57,187 nt of DNA from Lachnospiraceae bacterium (GTDB lineage: Bacteria; Bacillota; Clostridia; Lachnospirales; Lachnospiraceae): contig JAAWIS010000012.1 in the NCBI GenBank assembly GCA_022796475.1, positions 1-57,187 on the forward strand. Reading direction: 5' to 3'. The notes under the pieces are model-generated. The model was not told where the DNA came from. It saw nothing but the letters and a program-made list of their open reading frames with translations, and made no database searches. Shown here in pieces: positions 1 to 9,027 of this stretch; within the stretch, counting starts at the first letter, position 1, and each line of letters opens with the position of its first letter. The position numbers and the translations under genes were made by a program.

Positions 1-1
1 T

Positions 2-601
2 GGCAGCGCAGACCAGATTGGGCTTAGGCTTTCCAAGTGTGTACAGAGTATAATGGGAACCAATCAGGAAGCTAGAATAGAGCATCGAACCGGAAGCCAT
101 GGGGATTATTATGGGGTAGTGCGCGGGGCTACAGCCGTAGGAACTCCTGGATTAATCTTAGAGCATTCCTTCCATACAAACCCACGGGCCACAGCATGGC
201 TACTGGATGATAGCAATTTGGATACATTAGCACAAGCTGAAGCAGATGTTATTGCGGAATATTACGGCCTAAAGAAGGAAAAGAAATCCGGATGGCGCCA
301 TGAGGACGGAGGAGAGCGGTTCTATTTAGGTGATTCAGGCCAATATGTTAAAAACGATTGGTATCAATATGAAGGTAATTGGTATTGGTTTGATGGGGCT
401 GGTCATATGGTAACTGATACCTGGTATCAATACAATGGAGCATGGTACTATTTAGGCCAAGACGGTGCTATGGTAAAAGGATTGCAGTCTGTAGATGGCA
501 ACTGGTATTACTTGGATCAGGCTGGCCGTATGGTTACGGATCCGGTATTGCTTATCCCAGACAAAGATGGAGCATTACAATATCCAGGATTAGTTATGTA
601 A
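2..601 (+). CDS. N-acetylmuramoyl-L-alanine amidase with C-terminal cell-wall-binding repeats (5' partial)
   Basis: The frame is open to the window edge, so only the last 199 residues are present. The first ~75 residues match the end of a zinc amidase (Amidase_3): the stretch ILEHSFHTN holds the conserved glutamate-containing strand that precedes the final helix. After a short Lys-rich linker (KKEKKSG) come about four aromatic cell-wall-binding repeats of the choline-binding type, with recurring units such as WYQYEGNWYWFD and WYQYNGAWYYLG. In this family the enzyme cleaves the muramoyl-alanine bond of peptidoglycan outside the membrane, and the repeats hold it on the wall. The start and any signal peptide lie upstream of the window. 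A methionine at 53 is internal to the amidase domain and should not be taken as the start. Confidence 0.82.
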   Translation, partial: GSADQIGLRLSKCVQSIMGTNQEARIEHRTGSHGDYYGVVRGATAVGTPGLILEHSFHTNPRATAWLLDDSNLDTLAQAEADVIAEYYGLKKEKKSGWRHEDGGERFYLGDSGQYVKNDWYQYEGNWYWFDGAGHMVTDTWYQYNGAWYYLGQDGAMVKGLQSVDGNWYYLDQAGRMVTDPVLLIPDKDGALQYPGLVM

Positions 602-630
602 AAATAATGATACTAAATGTTTAATAGTAG

Positions 631-1010
631 GAGGCATACACGAAAGAGAAGAGTGAAAGTAAGGTCGCAGAAGAGGCGCTAGAGCTGCCTGAAAGGGAAA
701 AGACATATAAAGTTACCTGTGGTACATTGAAAACCCGAAATGAGGCGTTGCAGAGGGTATCAGAGCTGGAAGTCCCGGCTGGAATTCCTTGAAAGTTCAG
801 GTGAAAATCCATGCTTTGTATATTCGCAGAGGGGCAGGAACAAACTATCAGAAGAGGAACTTCACTGGAAAGGGAGTTTTCACTATTGTTGAAGAAGTTG
901 ACGGGCAGATTAACAGCAGCGGGAAGTGGGGGCTTTTGAAGTCCTATCAGAAGTACCGGAATGGTTTGATTTGCCTTTCTTTGGGTAATTCCGTGACCGA
1001 AAAAGTGTGA
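631..1010 (+). pseudogene. Remnant of a lysin tail (SPOR-like plus SH3b domain), frameshifted
   Basis: Two adjacent frames together read like the C-terminus of a clostridial or phage lysozyme/amidase. Frame one (631-792) contains YKVTCGTLKTRNEALQRV, resembling a SPOR-domain strand-helix, and then meets a stop at 790. Frame two (about 789-1010) contains LYIRRGAGTNYQ, FTIVEEVDG and WGLLKSYQK, the hallmarks of a bacterial SH3 domain. The frame changes at about 787. A good GGAGG lies at 630-634, but no ATG follows at a proper distance, so the start also appears lost. Position right after the amidase gene suggests a lysin-type locus that has decayed, perhaps a prophage remnant. A sequencing error could explain the frameshift but not the missing start. 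Confidence 0.6.
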
Positions 1011-1101
1011 TACTAATTTGTTACTAATTGGCACATATTTTTGAGGTTTTGAGCCGCTTTATATTTTAAACTTTTCTGAATTTATCGGTATTTCAGGGGG
1101 T

Positions 1102-1129
1102 TTGATATATTGAAAATTTATGGTATAAT
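1102..1129 (+). promoter_or_regulatory. Sigma-A promoter of the IspD-type gene
   Basis: TTGATA (1102-1107), a 16-bp spacer and a perfect TATAAT (1124-1129). Transcription would start near 1136, so the upstream in-frame TTG at 1110 cannot be the translation start. Confidence 0.7.
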
Positions 1130-1247
1130 TTCAACAGAGATGGTACTGCGCCGAGGGGCAGCGAGTGTGCATTGCAAAAACGCAGTATTATTATTCGTAA
1201 AAATAACTGAAACCAGATATTCACTACACGAAACCGGAGCACCCTAT

Positions 1248-1946
1248 ATGAATATTGCACTTATTTTATCTGGCGGCACAGGAACCAGGCTGCAGTCTGA
1301 CATCCCGAAACAATACATCCAAATAGGGAATCAGCCTGTTATTTCCTACTGCATCAAAACCTTATCCGCTCATGAGATGGTTGACGGGATTCATATTGTA
1401 GCAGAACCAGAATGGCAGGAATCCATCGGAAACTGGCTGAAAGAGGCAGATCCGGAAGGGAAATTGAAGGGTTTTTCTTCCCCTGGAAAAAACCGTCAGC
1501 TTTCAATTCTTAACGGCTTGAAGGATATCAAGTCTTATGCTCAAAAAGACGATTATTTATTGATCCATGACGCCGCAAGGCCGATGCTTTCTGCTAATCA
1601 AATCAGCGCCTGTTTAAGCCAGGTAAAGGGGCATGACGGCCTGATGCCTGTTCTTCCTATGAAAGATACGGTGTATATGAGCAAAGATGGGAAACAAATT
1701 TCCGGACTGCTTAACCGTAGTGAAATCTATGCAGGCCAGGCTCCGGAGGTATTCCAGCTTGGATCCTACTATGAGGCGAATGTCAGGCTGCTTCCAGATC
1801 GGATTTTAACCATCAATGGCTCTGCAGAACCGGCAGTACTTGCTGGCCTGGATATTATTATGATACCAGGAGAAGAAAGCAACTTTAAGATTACCACAAA
1901 AGCAGACCTGGAACGGTTTCAGAATCTGGTTGAAGAATCCAAATAA
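1248..1946 (+). CDS. ispD: IspD/TarI-family cytidylyltransferase (2-C-methyl-D-erythritol 4-phosphate cytidylyltransferase-like)
   Basis: The 232-residue protein starts MNIALILSGGTGTRL, the nucleotide-binding loop of the family (usually AGGxGxRM), followed by PKQYI and, mid-protein, HDAARP, which holds the metal/CTP-binding aspartate. In the non-mevalonate isoprenoid pathway the enzyme makes CDP-methylerythritol from MEP and CTP. The paralogue TarI makes CDP-ribitol for wall teichoic acid. The C-terminal half (AGQAPEVFQ, close to the GQTPQxF of both groups) does not let me separate the two. The start at 1248 follows GGAG at 1235-1238 and fits the family N-terminus. It ends 12 bp before the convergent ybaK gene with no visible terminator between them. 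Confidence 0.75.
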   Translation: MNIALILSGGTGTRLQSDIPKQYIQIGNQPVISYCIKTLSAHEMVDGIHIVAEPEWQESIGNWLKEADPEGKLKGFSSPGKNRQLSILNGLKDIKSYAQKDDYLLIHDAARPMLSANQISACLSQVKGHDGLMPVLPMKDTVYMSKDGKQISGLLNRSEIYAGQAPEVFQLGSYYEANVRLLPDRILTINGSAEPAVLAGLDIIMIPGEESNFKITTKADLERFQNLVEESK

Positions 1947-1958
1947 AGTCTTACACTT

Positions 1959-2426
1959 TTAAATCAGCGGGACAAACTGTCCGTTTACATAGTCATTTAA
2001 ATCCGTTGGCGACAAGGTTACCTGCATCCCGCGCAGGCCAGCGCTTACCGTAATGGCATCGTAGAGCTGGGCTGTTTCTTCGATAAAGGTGGGGAATTTT
2101 TTCTTCATTCCGATAGGGGAACAGCCGCCCCGGATATAGCCTGTAATTGGAAGCATGTCTTTTACGTGGATCATTTCCACTTTTTTCTCACCGGCTGCCT
2201 TGGCAGCCTTTTTTAAATCTAATTCTTCATCAACTGGAATACAGCAGACCAGGTATCCGCCTTTACTGCTGCTGAGAACTAAGGTTTTGTACATGGTATC
2301 GTGATCCACCCCCATCAGATCAGCAGCATGGCTTCCGGAAAGATCGTTTTCATCTACCTCATAGGATCCAGGCTGATAGGGGATTTTGGCGGCATCCAGC
2401 AGCCGCATTACATTTGTTTTTTCCAT
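1959..2426 (-). CDS. ybaK: YbaK/EbsC family Cys-tRNA(Pro)/Cys-tRNA(Cys) deacylase
   Basis: A 155-residue single-domain protein. The family hydrolyses mischarged Cys-tRNA(Pro) in the cytosol and so protects proline codons from cysteine. Seen here: HxxDLMGVDHDTMYKTLV near residue 35-50 with the conserved lysine, KKAAKAAGEKKVEM in the middle, and the GGCSPIGMKKKFP loop typical of YbaK near residue 100. Length is normal for the family (about 155-160). The ATG at 2426 follows AAGGAAG. It is probably transcribed on its own or with the transporter gene upstream on the same strand, 124 bp away. Confidence 0.88.
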   Translation of the reverse strand: MEKTNVMRLLDAAKIPYQPGSYEVDENDLSGSHAADLMGVDHDTMYKTLVLSSSKGGYLVCCIPVDEELDLKKAAKAAGEKKVEMIHVKDMLPITGYIRGGCSPIGMKKKFPTFIEETAQLYDAITVSAGLRGMQVTLSPTDLNDYVNGQFVPLI

Positions 2427-2550
2427 TTGTTTCTTCCTTTCCAGGTTTCTCTCTCTTTATTCCTATATCCCCATGCCTCCATGCCCCGCTTAGGGCACCA
2501 CTATGCCCCCGGCAGCCGCCGCACAACCACACGGAAAGACGAGTACCATT

Positions 2551-3948
2551 TTACAAAGAAATAATCCCCAGCACATTTGCAATAGAACTAACCAATATGA
2601 TTCCAATACAGCCAACTGCCAGATATTTCATGAAAAAGTGATACAGTTTTTTCCGGCGAAAGGCAGAGGAGCGCTGGATTTCCTGATCCAGCTTTTCAAA
2701 CCCTACTACACGGATAATTAAAATACAGGTAGCCAGTGCAGCCAGAGGCATCATAACAGAGTTGGTAAGAAAATCGAAAAAGTCTAAAAACTGCATACCA
2801 GAAATCGTTATAAAATCCCATACACCGTAACCCAGTGAAGAAGCTGTTCCGATTGCGGCCATTACGATTCCCATGATGACGCAGCATTTTGTACGGTTTA
2901 AATGCAGTTCATCTTCTAAAGTGGACACACTTGTTTCCATCAGTGAAATAGCGCTTGTGAGAGCAGCAAAGAAAAACATAAGGAAAAAGGCAATTCCTAT
3001 CAAAGAACCCAGTCCCATACTGGCAAATATTTTTGGAAATGTGATGAAAGTAAGGGATGGCCCTGCTTTCAATGTGCTCATATCTCCGCCGGAGAAGGTA
3101 AAAACAGCCGGGATAACCATTAGGCCAGCTAAAAGGGCAATACCTGTGTCAAATAGTTCAACCTGTGTGGTAGACTTTTCAATATCCATATCTTTTCCTA
3201 TATAGGAACCGTAAGTATAAAGCACCCCCATAGCTATGGACAAAGAATAGAACATTTGTCCCATGGCTGCTACAACCGTCATCCATGTAAAATCTTTAAA
3301 GTTTGGGATCAGGAAATACTTAACGCCTTCCCATGCTCCGGGACGGGTAATGGAGTAGACAGCTACAAAGGCAGCCAGAATTACCAGAAGAGGCATCATG
3401 ATTTTTGATACACGCTCTACCCCATGTTTTACGCCTGCCAGTATAACTCCAAATACCAAAACCGCAAATAGGATAAACCAAAATTCAACATTGCCGGAAG
3501 ATGCGATAAAATTGGAAAAATAGCCGTCCTCAGCAAGTATATTTGCACTTCCCCGCAGATATTCATACAAGTATTTCAGAACCCATCCGCCAATTACACT
3601 GTAATATGGGACAATCAGCATAGGAACCACGGCATTGATCCAGCCGCCCAGGTGAAAGGGAAGACTTTTCCCAAACGTATGAAATGCTCCCACCGGACTT
3701 TTCCTGGTCATACGGCCTAAAGCGGTTTCTGATACAATCAAGGCATAGCCGAAAGTAACCATTAAAAGCAGGTAAACCAGCAGGAACATACCGCCGCCAT
3801 ACTTTGCTGCCAGGTATGGGAAGCGCCAGATATTGCCTAGTCCCACAGCGGAACCGGCAACTGCCAGCACATATCCGATTCGGCCGGAAAAGGTTCCCCG
3901 TTTTCCTGCCCCTTCTTTTGAATGGTTATCTGATGTAAGGGTATTCAT
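2551..3948 (-). CDS. Sodium-dependent transporter, NSS (SLC6) family
   Basis: A 465-residue membrane protein with about 11-12 hydrophobic segments. The first helix has the family signature GSAVGLGNIWRFPY, containing the unwound sodium/substrate site, followed by GGGMFLLVYLL. Bacterial NSS proteins import amino acids (Trp, Leu or other neutral ones) with sodium. The substrate cannot be read from sequence. The start at 3948 is chosen because GGAGGAATTATT precedes it and the N-terminus MNTLTSDN then leads straight into the first helix; the longer frame to 4089 would add 47 unrelated residues. It is transcribed away from the peptide transporter operon, sharing a divergent intergenic region with it. 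Confidence 0.87.
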   Translation of the reverse strand: MNTLTSDNHSKEGAGKRGTFSGRIGYVLAVAGSAVGLGNIWRFPYLAAKYGGGMFLLVYLLLMVTFGYALIVSETALGRMTRKSPVGAFHTFGKSLPFHLGGWINAVVPMLIVPYYSVIGGWVLKYLYEYLRGSANILAEDGYFSNFIASSGNVEFWFILFAVLVFGVILAGVKHGVERVSKIMMPLLVILAAFVAVYSITRPGAWEGVKYFLIPNFKDFTWMTVVAAMGQMFYSLSIAMGVLYTYGSYIGKDMDIEKSTTQVELFDTGIALLAGLMVIPAVFTFSGGDMSTLKAGPSLTFITFPKIFASMGLGSLIGIAFFLMFFFAALTSAISLMETSVSTLEDELHLNRTKCCVIMGIVMAAIGTASSLGYGVWDFITISGMQFLDFFDFLTNSVMMPLAALATCILIIRVVGFEKLDQEIQRSSAFRRKKLYHFFMKYLAVGCIGIILVSSIANVLGIISL

Positions 3949-4128
3949 AATAATTCCTCCAAGCTCTTTTTCGTGGTATTTCTTCGGTATCTCCCTGGCT
4001 GCTGAAGGTATCATGTTCAAGGCAGACAGGAGGAGATTTCTGGTAATATGCATTGTTATAATGGTATAATAGATAGCAGAAAAAATCAATATTAAGATGA
4101 CAGAAGTTCTGCAAATCCAATCATTTTG

Positions 4129-4157
4129 TTGAAATCCTCTTGAAATTATGATAAAAT
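4129..4157 (+). promoter_or_regulatory. Probable promoter of the peptide ABC transporter operon
   Basis: TTGAAA (4129-4134), 17-bp spacer, TAAAAT (4152-4157), about 95 bp ahead of the first gene. Match is moderate (5/6 and 5/6). Confidence 0.45.
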
Positions 4158-4252
4158 TTTTCTAATACACTGTCAGAAACATGGACACGCTCTAAGCCAT
4201 AATATCAGGCTTAGAAGTTTCAAAAGATGATGGTAGGGAATGGAGGAAGAAA

Positions 4253-5209
4253 ATGAAGTGGAAATACGTTTTGAAACGGCTTTTGATCGCAATTCCTACA
4301 TTTTTAGGGATTACGGTGCTGGCGTATTTTATATTAAACCTTGCGCCGGGATCGCCGTTAGATGCACTTTTGGCAGATCCGGGCATTACGCCTGCTGAGT
4401 TGGAGCGGAAACGAGTTGCTTTGGGGCTTGATCAGCCGGTATGGGTTCAGTATATTCATTGGCTGGGGCTTTTGCTGAAAGGTGATATGGGCTTTTCTTA
4501 CAGCACACAGCGTCCGGTTGCAGTGATGATTGGGGAGCGCCTTCCAGCCACATCCTGCCTTGCCGCAGCATCTATTATATTATCATTAATTGTTTCCATT
4601 CCATTAGGGATTTATGCGGCTTCAAAGCCAAATTCCCGTCGGGACTATATTTCCGGAGGGATTTCTCTGCTGATGATGGCTACCCCTAATTTTTTTGTAG
4701 GCTTGGTCTTTATCTACCTTTTTGCAATTGTCTTTCAGATTCTGCCCTCCGGAGGAATGTATGATTCGGCTGGAGTAAAGTCTGGCGCTGCCCTGATCCG
4801 GCATATGATTATGCCCTGTCTGGTGCTTTCCTTCCAGCAGATTGGAGGATGGGTCCGGCATATGCGCAGCAGTATGCTGGAAGTTATGCAGGAAGACTAT
4901 ATTCGGACTGCACGTTCTAAGGGATTGAAAAAATGGGCGGTTATTTACCATCATGGACTGAAAAATGCCTTGATTCCGGTTATCACTGTAGTCGGCATGT
5001 CGATTCCTTCCCTGGTAGGCGGCGCTGTGATAACAGAGCAGGTGTTTGGCTGGCCTGGGGTTGGCACTCTTATGGTGACAGCGATTAACGGCCGGGATTA
5101 TCCGGTGATTATGGGAATTACAGTAATGATTGCGGTAGCTGTGCTTTTAGCAAATATTTTAACAGATGTGGCTTACGGCCTTTTAGACCCGCGGATCAGC
5201 TATAAATAG
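4253..5209 (+). CDS. Di/oligopeptide ABC transporter permease (DppB/OppB type)
   Basis: A 318-residue inner-membrane protein, first gene of a five-gene importer operon. It starts MKWKYVLKRLLIAIPTFLGI, the standard N-terminus of the family, and has six predicted membrane segments. The cytoplasmic EAA loop, which docks on the ATPases, is DYIRTARSKGLKKWAVIYHH (about residues 220-239). The N-terminal periplasmic-side stretch LAPGSPLDALLADPGITPAE is also typical. It pairs with the next gene, 13 bp downstream. GGAGGAAG precedes the ATG by seven bases. Substrate class (di- or oligopeptide, or nickel) cannot be decided from the permease alone. Confidence 0.9.
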   Translation: MKWKYVLKRLLIAIPTFLGITVLAYFILNLAPGSPLDALLADPGITPAELERKRVALGLDQPVWVQYIHWLGLLLKGDMGFSYSTQRPVAVMIGERLPATSCLAAASIILSLIVSIPLGIYAASKPNSRRDYISGGISLLMMATPNFFVGLVFIYLFAIVFQILPSGGMYDSAGVKSGAALIRHMIMPCLVLSFQQIGGWVRHMRSSMLEVMQEDYIRTARSKGLKKWAVIYHHGLKNALIPVITVVGMSIPSLVGGAVITEQVFGWPGVGTLMVTAINGRDYPVIMGITVMIAVAVLLANILTDVAYGLLDPRISYK

Positions 5210-5222
5210 GAGTAGATACAAG

Positions 5223-6086
5223 ATGAAGAAAAAGGAAAATGAAAGCTACATATCAGAAGTAATAAGCAAGCTGACAGAACACAAGATGGCTATGGCCGGT
5301 TTAGTGGTTATAGTTCTGGAAATCCTTTTGGTGGTGATTTTGCCGGTAGTGCTGGATCTGAATCCTTATGATTCAGATTATGCTGCTTTTTTTGCAGCTC
5401 CAAACGCCAGCCATATCCTTGGAACGGACGCTATCGGCCGGGATGTATTTGCCCGGCTGGTTTATGGAGGAAGAACCTCTTTGCTGGTGGGATTTTTTTC
5501 CACAATTATAAGCTGTGCAATCGGCGTTCCGTTAGGTTTGATTGCAGGATACTTCCGGGGAAAAGCAGAAATTGGGATTATGCGGGTGGCCGATGTATTT
5601 ATGTCCTTTCCTTCAATTGTTCTGATTCTGGTGCTGGTAGCAGTAATCGGTCCCTCTATCTGGTCAGTAACCATGGTGATCGGTGTGCTTGGCTGGACCC
5701 AGTTTGCCCGGCTGATCTATGCAAATGTGCTGTCTGTTTCAGAGAAAGAATATGTAGAATCGGCAAAAGCAATTGGTACTTCAAACTTTGAAATTATCAC
5801 CAAATATATCCTGCCCAATTCCTTTGCCCCGATTTTAATTGCCATTACGTTTCAGATGGCCAGTGCGATTTTAATGGAATCTTCCTTAAGCTTTCTGGGT
5901 ATGGGGGTTCAGCCTCCCGGCGCAAGCTGGGGAAATATGCTTTACGATGCCCAGTCAATTACCGTGCTTTCAAAAAGGCTGTGGATTTGGATGCCTCCTG
6001 GTATTGCCCTGCTGGTTACCGTACTTAGCATTAATTTCCTTGGAGATGGGATTCGGGATGCATTGGATCCAAAGATTAAAATATAG
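5223..6086 (+). CDS. Di/oligopeptide ABC transporter permease (DppC/OppC type)
   Basis: A 287-residue partner permease. After a short polar N-terminus comes helix one (MAMAGLVVIVLEILLVVILP), then the family motif HILGTDAIGRDVFARLVYGG at about residues 63-82. The EAA loop is EYVESAKAIGTSNFEIITKY (about 178-197), and it ends NFLGDGIRDALDPK, the normal OppC tail. Together with the preceding gene it forms the membrane channel. It is followed by a 186-bp gap with a weak hairpin before the binding-protein gene. Confidence 0.9.
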   Translation: MKKKENESYISEVISKLTEHKMAMAGLVVIVLEILLVVILPVVLDLNPYDSDYAAFFAAPNASHILGTDAIGRDVFARLVYGGRTSLLVGFFSTIISCAIGVPLGLIAGYFRGKAEIGIMRVADVFMSFPSIVLILVLVAVIGPSIWSVTMVIGVLGWTQFARLIYANVLSVSEKEYVESAKAIGTSNFEIITKYILPNSFAPILIAITFQMASAILMESSLSFLGMGVQPPGASWGNMLYDAQSITVLSKRLWIWMPPGIALLVTVLSINFLGDGIRDALDPKIKI

Positions 6087-6114
6087 AACAATAAAAACAT
6101 GTTCCACACGCAAT

Positions 6115-6145
6115 TGCCTGCTTTTTGGCCGCTGGATTTGCAGGC
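6115..6145 (+). promoter_or_regulatory. Weak hairpin between permease and binding-protein genes
   Basis: TGCCTGC (6115-6121) can pair with GCAGGC(T) (6140-6145). In many ABC operons such a structure ahead of the binding-protein gene helps set its higher expression. That role is an inference; no T-run follows, so it is not a normal terminator. Confidence 0.25.
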
Positions 6146-6272
6146 TGGCAGTAGTCTAATCGATCCATTCGATATCGTATTTTTAAAGAAGATACTGTTT
6201 CCTAACAAAAAGGGCGGACAAAAAAATGCAGTTGAATAGCAGTAAAATGAAGATGGATACAGGAGGGTAAGA

Positions 6273-7967
6273 ATGAAAAAAAGTAAGTTAACAGTAATAA
6301 CAGCCGTTTTTATCGCCGGAGCCATGGCTTTTGGGCTTTCTGGATGCGGCGGCAGCGGAAATTCTTCCAATACCGGAACTCAGGCAGCAGGAAGCGGCAG
6401 CGCCGGTGCAGACGCAGGCCAGTCAGCTCAGGCAGAAGGAGGCGCTAAAGAGGATTCCGGAGCAGCTTCCGGGGAAAAAGTGCTTACAGCGGCGGTTTCT
6501 ACAGCATGGGATACGATGATGCCGTTAAATACCACCAGCAATTATACCCGTATGATTTGTGATCAGATTTACGATCGCTTAACTCAGTGCAAGGCAGACG
6601 GTTCCATTGAAGGACGTCTGGCCAAATCCTGGGAAACAAACGAGGATTCCACAGCAGTTACCTTTAAGCTTCATGAAAATGCAGTTTGGTCTGACGGAGA
6701 ACCGGTAACAGCCGATGATGTGGTATTTAGTTATCAGATGTATTCGGATCCCAAGGTGGAAGCTAAGAGCCGTTACCATTTAGAATATATTGCTGGTGTG
6801 GATGATTCCGGAGCAGAGCTTTCAGAGGATTCCATAGAAGTAACGGCTGATGATGAACATACGGTAACGTTTCAATTAAAGAGCGCCATGTTTGCAGATA
6901 CATTCCTTCAGGACATTGATACTGTATTTATTATTCCAAAACATATCTTTGAAGGGAAGACTGCAGAGGAGATTAACGCTCCTGACTTATGGGCAAAGCC
7001 GGTAGGTTCCGGTCCATTTATCTATGACAGTGAGATTAACGGAGAGCGGATGGAATTTGTGAAAAATCCAAATTACTATCTGGGAGTGCCAAAAATTGAC
7101 CGTCTTGTGATCCGGGTTACCGATTCCGCAAGTATGCTGGCCGGACTGATTAATGGCGATTTGGATTTAATTGGATATGATTCCATTATCATTGATGACT
7201 GGGATATGGCAAAGGAGCAGGAGAACTTAGTTACTGTGTCAGTCCCTACAACTTCTTACTCAACACTGATTTTTAATACAGACAAGCCATATCTTGGCCA
7301 GGAAGTTCGCCAGGCTCTCAGCATGGCTATTAATCGCCAGGTGCTGGTTGACGCCTTGTTCCAGGGGGAAGGGGAAGCCATTATTACGCCGTTCTGCAGC
7401 TTAAGCCCATATTATAATGAAGCTGTGGAAGTGTGGTATGATCCGGATCAGGCAAAGAGCATGTTAGAAGCAGCAGGGTTCCCATTTGATCAAACGCTGG
7501 TTTTCTATATTTCTTCCGGAAGCAGCGTAACAGAGCGTATTGCAGCGCTGATTGTACAAGATCTTCAGAAAGTAGGCGTTAAAGTACAGATTGAACAGGT
7601 GGATTTCCCAACATTAATGAGCAATATGCTGGATGGTAAGCATGATATGGGAATTATTGGTTCTGGCGGGACGATGGATCCAAGTGAAAGCCGTGAGATG
7701 ATTCATCCGGACAGCTCTGTAAACTTCTGCCAACTGAAAGATACGGAGTTAACAGACATTATTGATAAAGGAAATGCAGAATTAAGCTTTGAAGCGAGAA
7801 AGCCCTATTTTGATGAGTACCAGGTAATGATCAGAGAGCGTTCTCCCATGGCATATCTGTATACAAAGAATGTGCTGACTGCCTATAATAAGCGGGTAAG
7901 CGGCGTAGCGGTAGAGAACTTTAATTCTCTCAACTGGTCAAGCTGGAACTGGGATATTGAACAGTAA
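6273..7967 (+). CDS. Peptide ABC transporter substrate-binding lipoprotein (SBP_bac_5 family)
   Basis: A 564-residue extracellular lipoprotein. The signal peptide ends in the lipobox LSGC with Cys25 as lipid anchor. A Gly/Ser/Ala-rich linker (about 26-70) follows, then the family-5 binding fold, with landmarks such as AKSWETNEDSTAVTFKLHEN, VWSDGEPVTADDVVFSYQMY and VGSGPF. The protein captures the ligand outside the membrane and delivers it to the two permeases. The gene lies in the middle of the operon (order B-C-A-D-F). GGAGGG lies eight bases ahead of the ATG. Members of this family bind peptides, but also nickel, sugars or opines. The dehydrogenase at the end of the operon makes a non-peptide ligand worth considering. 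Confidence 0.88.
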   Translation: MKKSKLTVITAVFIAGAMAFGLSGCGGSGNSSNTGTQAAGSGSAGADAGQSAQAEGGAKEDSGAASGEKVLTAAVSTAWDTMMPLNTTSNYTRMICDQIYDRLTQCKADGSIEGRLAKSWETNEDSTAVTFKLHENAVWSDGEPVTADDVVFSYQMYSDPKVEAKSRYHLEYIAGVDDSGAELSEDSIEVTADDEHTVTFQLKSAMFADTFLQDIDTVFIIPKHIFEGKTAEEINAPDLWAKPVGSGPFIYDSEINGERMEFVKNPNYYLGVPKIDRLVIRVTDSASMLAGLINGDLDLIGYDSIIIDDWDMAKEQENLVTVSVPTTSYSTLIFNTDKPYLGQEVRQALSMAINRQVLVDALFQGEGEAIITPFCSLSPYYNEAVEVWYDPDQAKSMLEAAGFPFDQTLVFYISSGSSVTERIAALIVQDLQKVGVKVQIEQVDFPTLMSNMLDGKHDMGIIGSGGTMDPSESREMIHPDSSVNFCQLKDTELTDIIDKGNAELSFEARKPYFDEYQVMIRERSPMAYLYTKNVLTAYNKRVSGVAVENFNSLNWSSWNWDIEQ

Positions 7968-8040
7968 GAGAAGACTTGCATAAAATGTGCATCAGTAGCA
8001 GGCACATAACAGTACTGATAAAGAAAAAGAGGGGTAGGCT

Positions 8041-9027
8041 ATGGATTCATTGCTGAAGGTAGATGGGCTGCAGGTTCAGTTTCAGACGAAAAAGGGAGTA
8101 AACACTTCTGTAGATGGTGTAAGCTTCTCCATAGGAAAGGGAGAAATTCTTGGGATTGTAGGAGAATCCGGCTGCGGGAAAAGTGTAACCAGTTTGTCAA
8201 TTCTGCAGCTTTTAGGTACGAATGCACAGATTTCCCAGGGAAGTATCCAATTGGAAGGAAGGGAGCTTCTGGGGCTGTCAGAAGAGGAGCTGTGCAAAAT
8301 CAGGGGAAATGAGATTGCAATGATTTTCCAGGATCCTATGACAGCATTGAATCCAACTCTGACCATTGGAGAGCAGTTAATTGAGCCATTGGTGATTCAC
8401 CAGGGATATCGGAAGCAGGATGCCTGGAAGGAAGGCATAGAGGTTTTAAAGAAAGTTGGAATTGCAGCGCCTGAAAAGCGTATGAAGGAATATCCTCATC
8501 AGCTTTCCGGCGGTATGCGTCAAAGGGTTATGATTGCCATGGCAGTTTCCTGCGCACCGAAGCTTTTAATTGCCGACGAGCCTACCACTGCTTTGGATGT
8601 GACGATTCAGGCCCAGATTTTGGAATTAATGCTGGAGCTGCGTCAGAAGATGAATACTGCCATCATTTTAATTACCCATGATATGGGAGTGGTGGCAGAA
8701 ACATCTGATAACATTTTAGTGCTGTATGCCGGAAAAGTTGTGGAATACGGGTCAGTGAAAGATATTTTTAATTCTCCGAAGCATCCTTATACCAAGGGGC
8801 TGCTAAGCTCGATTCCGCCTTTGGAAGAAGATCTGGAAGAATTGAGCACAATAGAAGGAACCGTACCGGCTCCCGGACAGATGCCGGCAGGCTGCCGGTT
8901 TGCCCCCAGGTGCCCGGATGCAGCAAAACAGTGCAGAGAAAAACAGCCGGAAATTTATCCGGCAGGCGGTGCGATGGTAAGCTGTTTTAAGTACATGGAG
9001 CAAAAAGGTGGTCAAGATGATGAGTGA
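8041..9027 (+). CDS. Peptide ABC transporter ATPase (DppD/OppD type)
   Basis: A 328-residue cytoplasmic ATPase. Walker A is GESGCGKS (about residues 38-46), the ABC signature is LSGGMRQRV (about 155-163), and Walker B is LLIADEPTTALD (about 178-189), followed by the switch histidine in LITHDMG. The C-terminal extension with CRFAPRCPDAAKQC is the oligopeptide/dipeptide-transporter domain, whose cysteines bind an iron-sulfur cluster in some homologues. It works as a heterodimer with the next gene product, whose start lies inside the end of this gene. Confidence 0.92.
   Translation: MDSLLKVDGLQVQFQTKKGVNTSVDGVSFSIGKGEILGIVGESGCGKSVTSLSILQLLGTNAQISQGSIQLEGRELLGLSEEELCKIRGNEIAMIFQDPMTALNPTLTIGEQLIEPLVIHQGYRKQDAWKEGIEVLKKVGIAAPEKRMKEYPHQLSGGMRQRVMIAMAVSCAPKLLIADEPTTALDVTIQAQILELMLELRQKMNTAIILITHDMGVVAETSDNILVLYAGKVVEYGSVKDIFNSPKHPYTKGLLSSIPPLEEDLEELSTIEGTVPAPGQMPAGCRFAPRCPDAAKQCREKQPEIYPAGGAMVSCFKYMEQKGGQDDE

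Noticed and set aside
1110-1247. N-terminal extension of the IspD-type gene from a TTG at 1110
   Set aside because: It lies upstream of the TATAAT at 1124-1129 and has no ribosome binding site; the family N-terminus begins at 1248.
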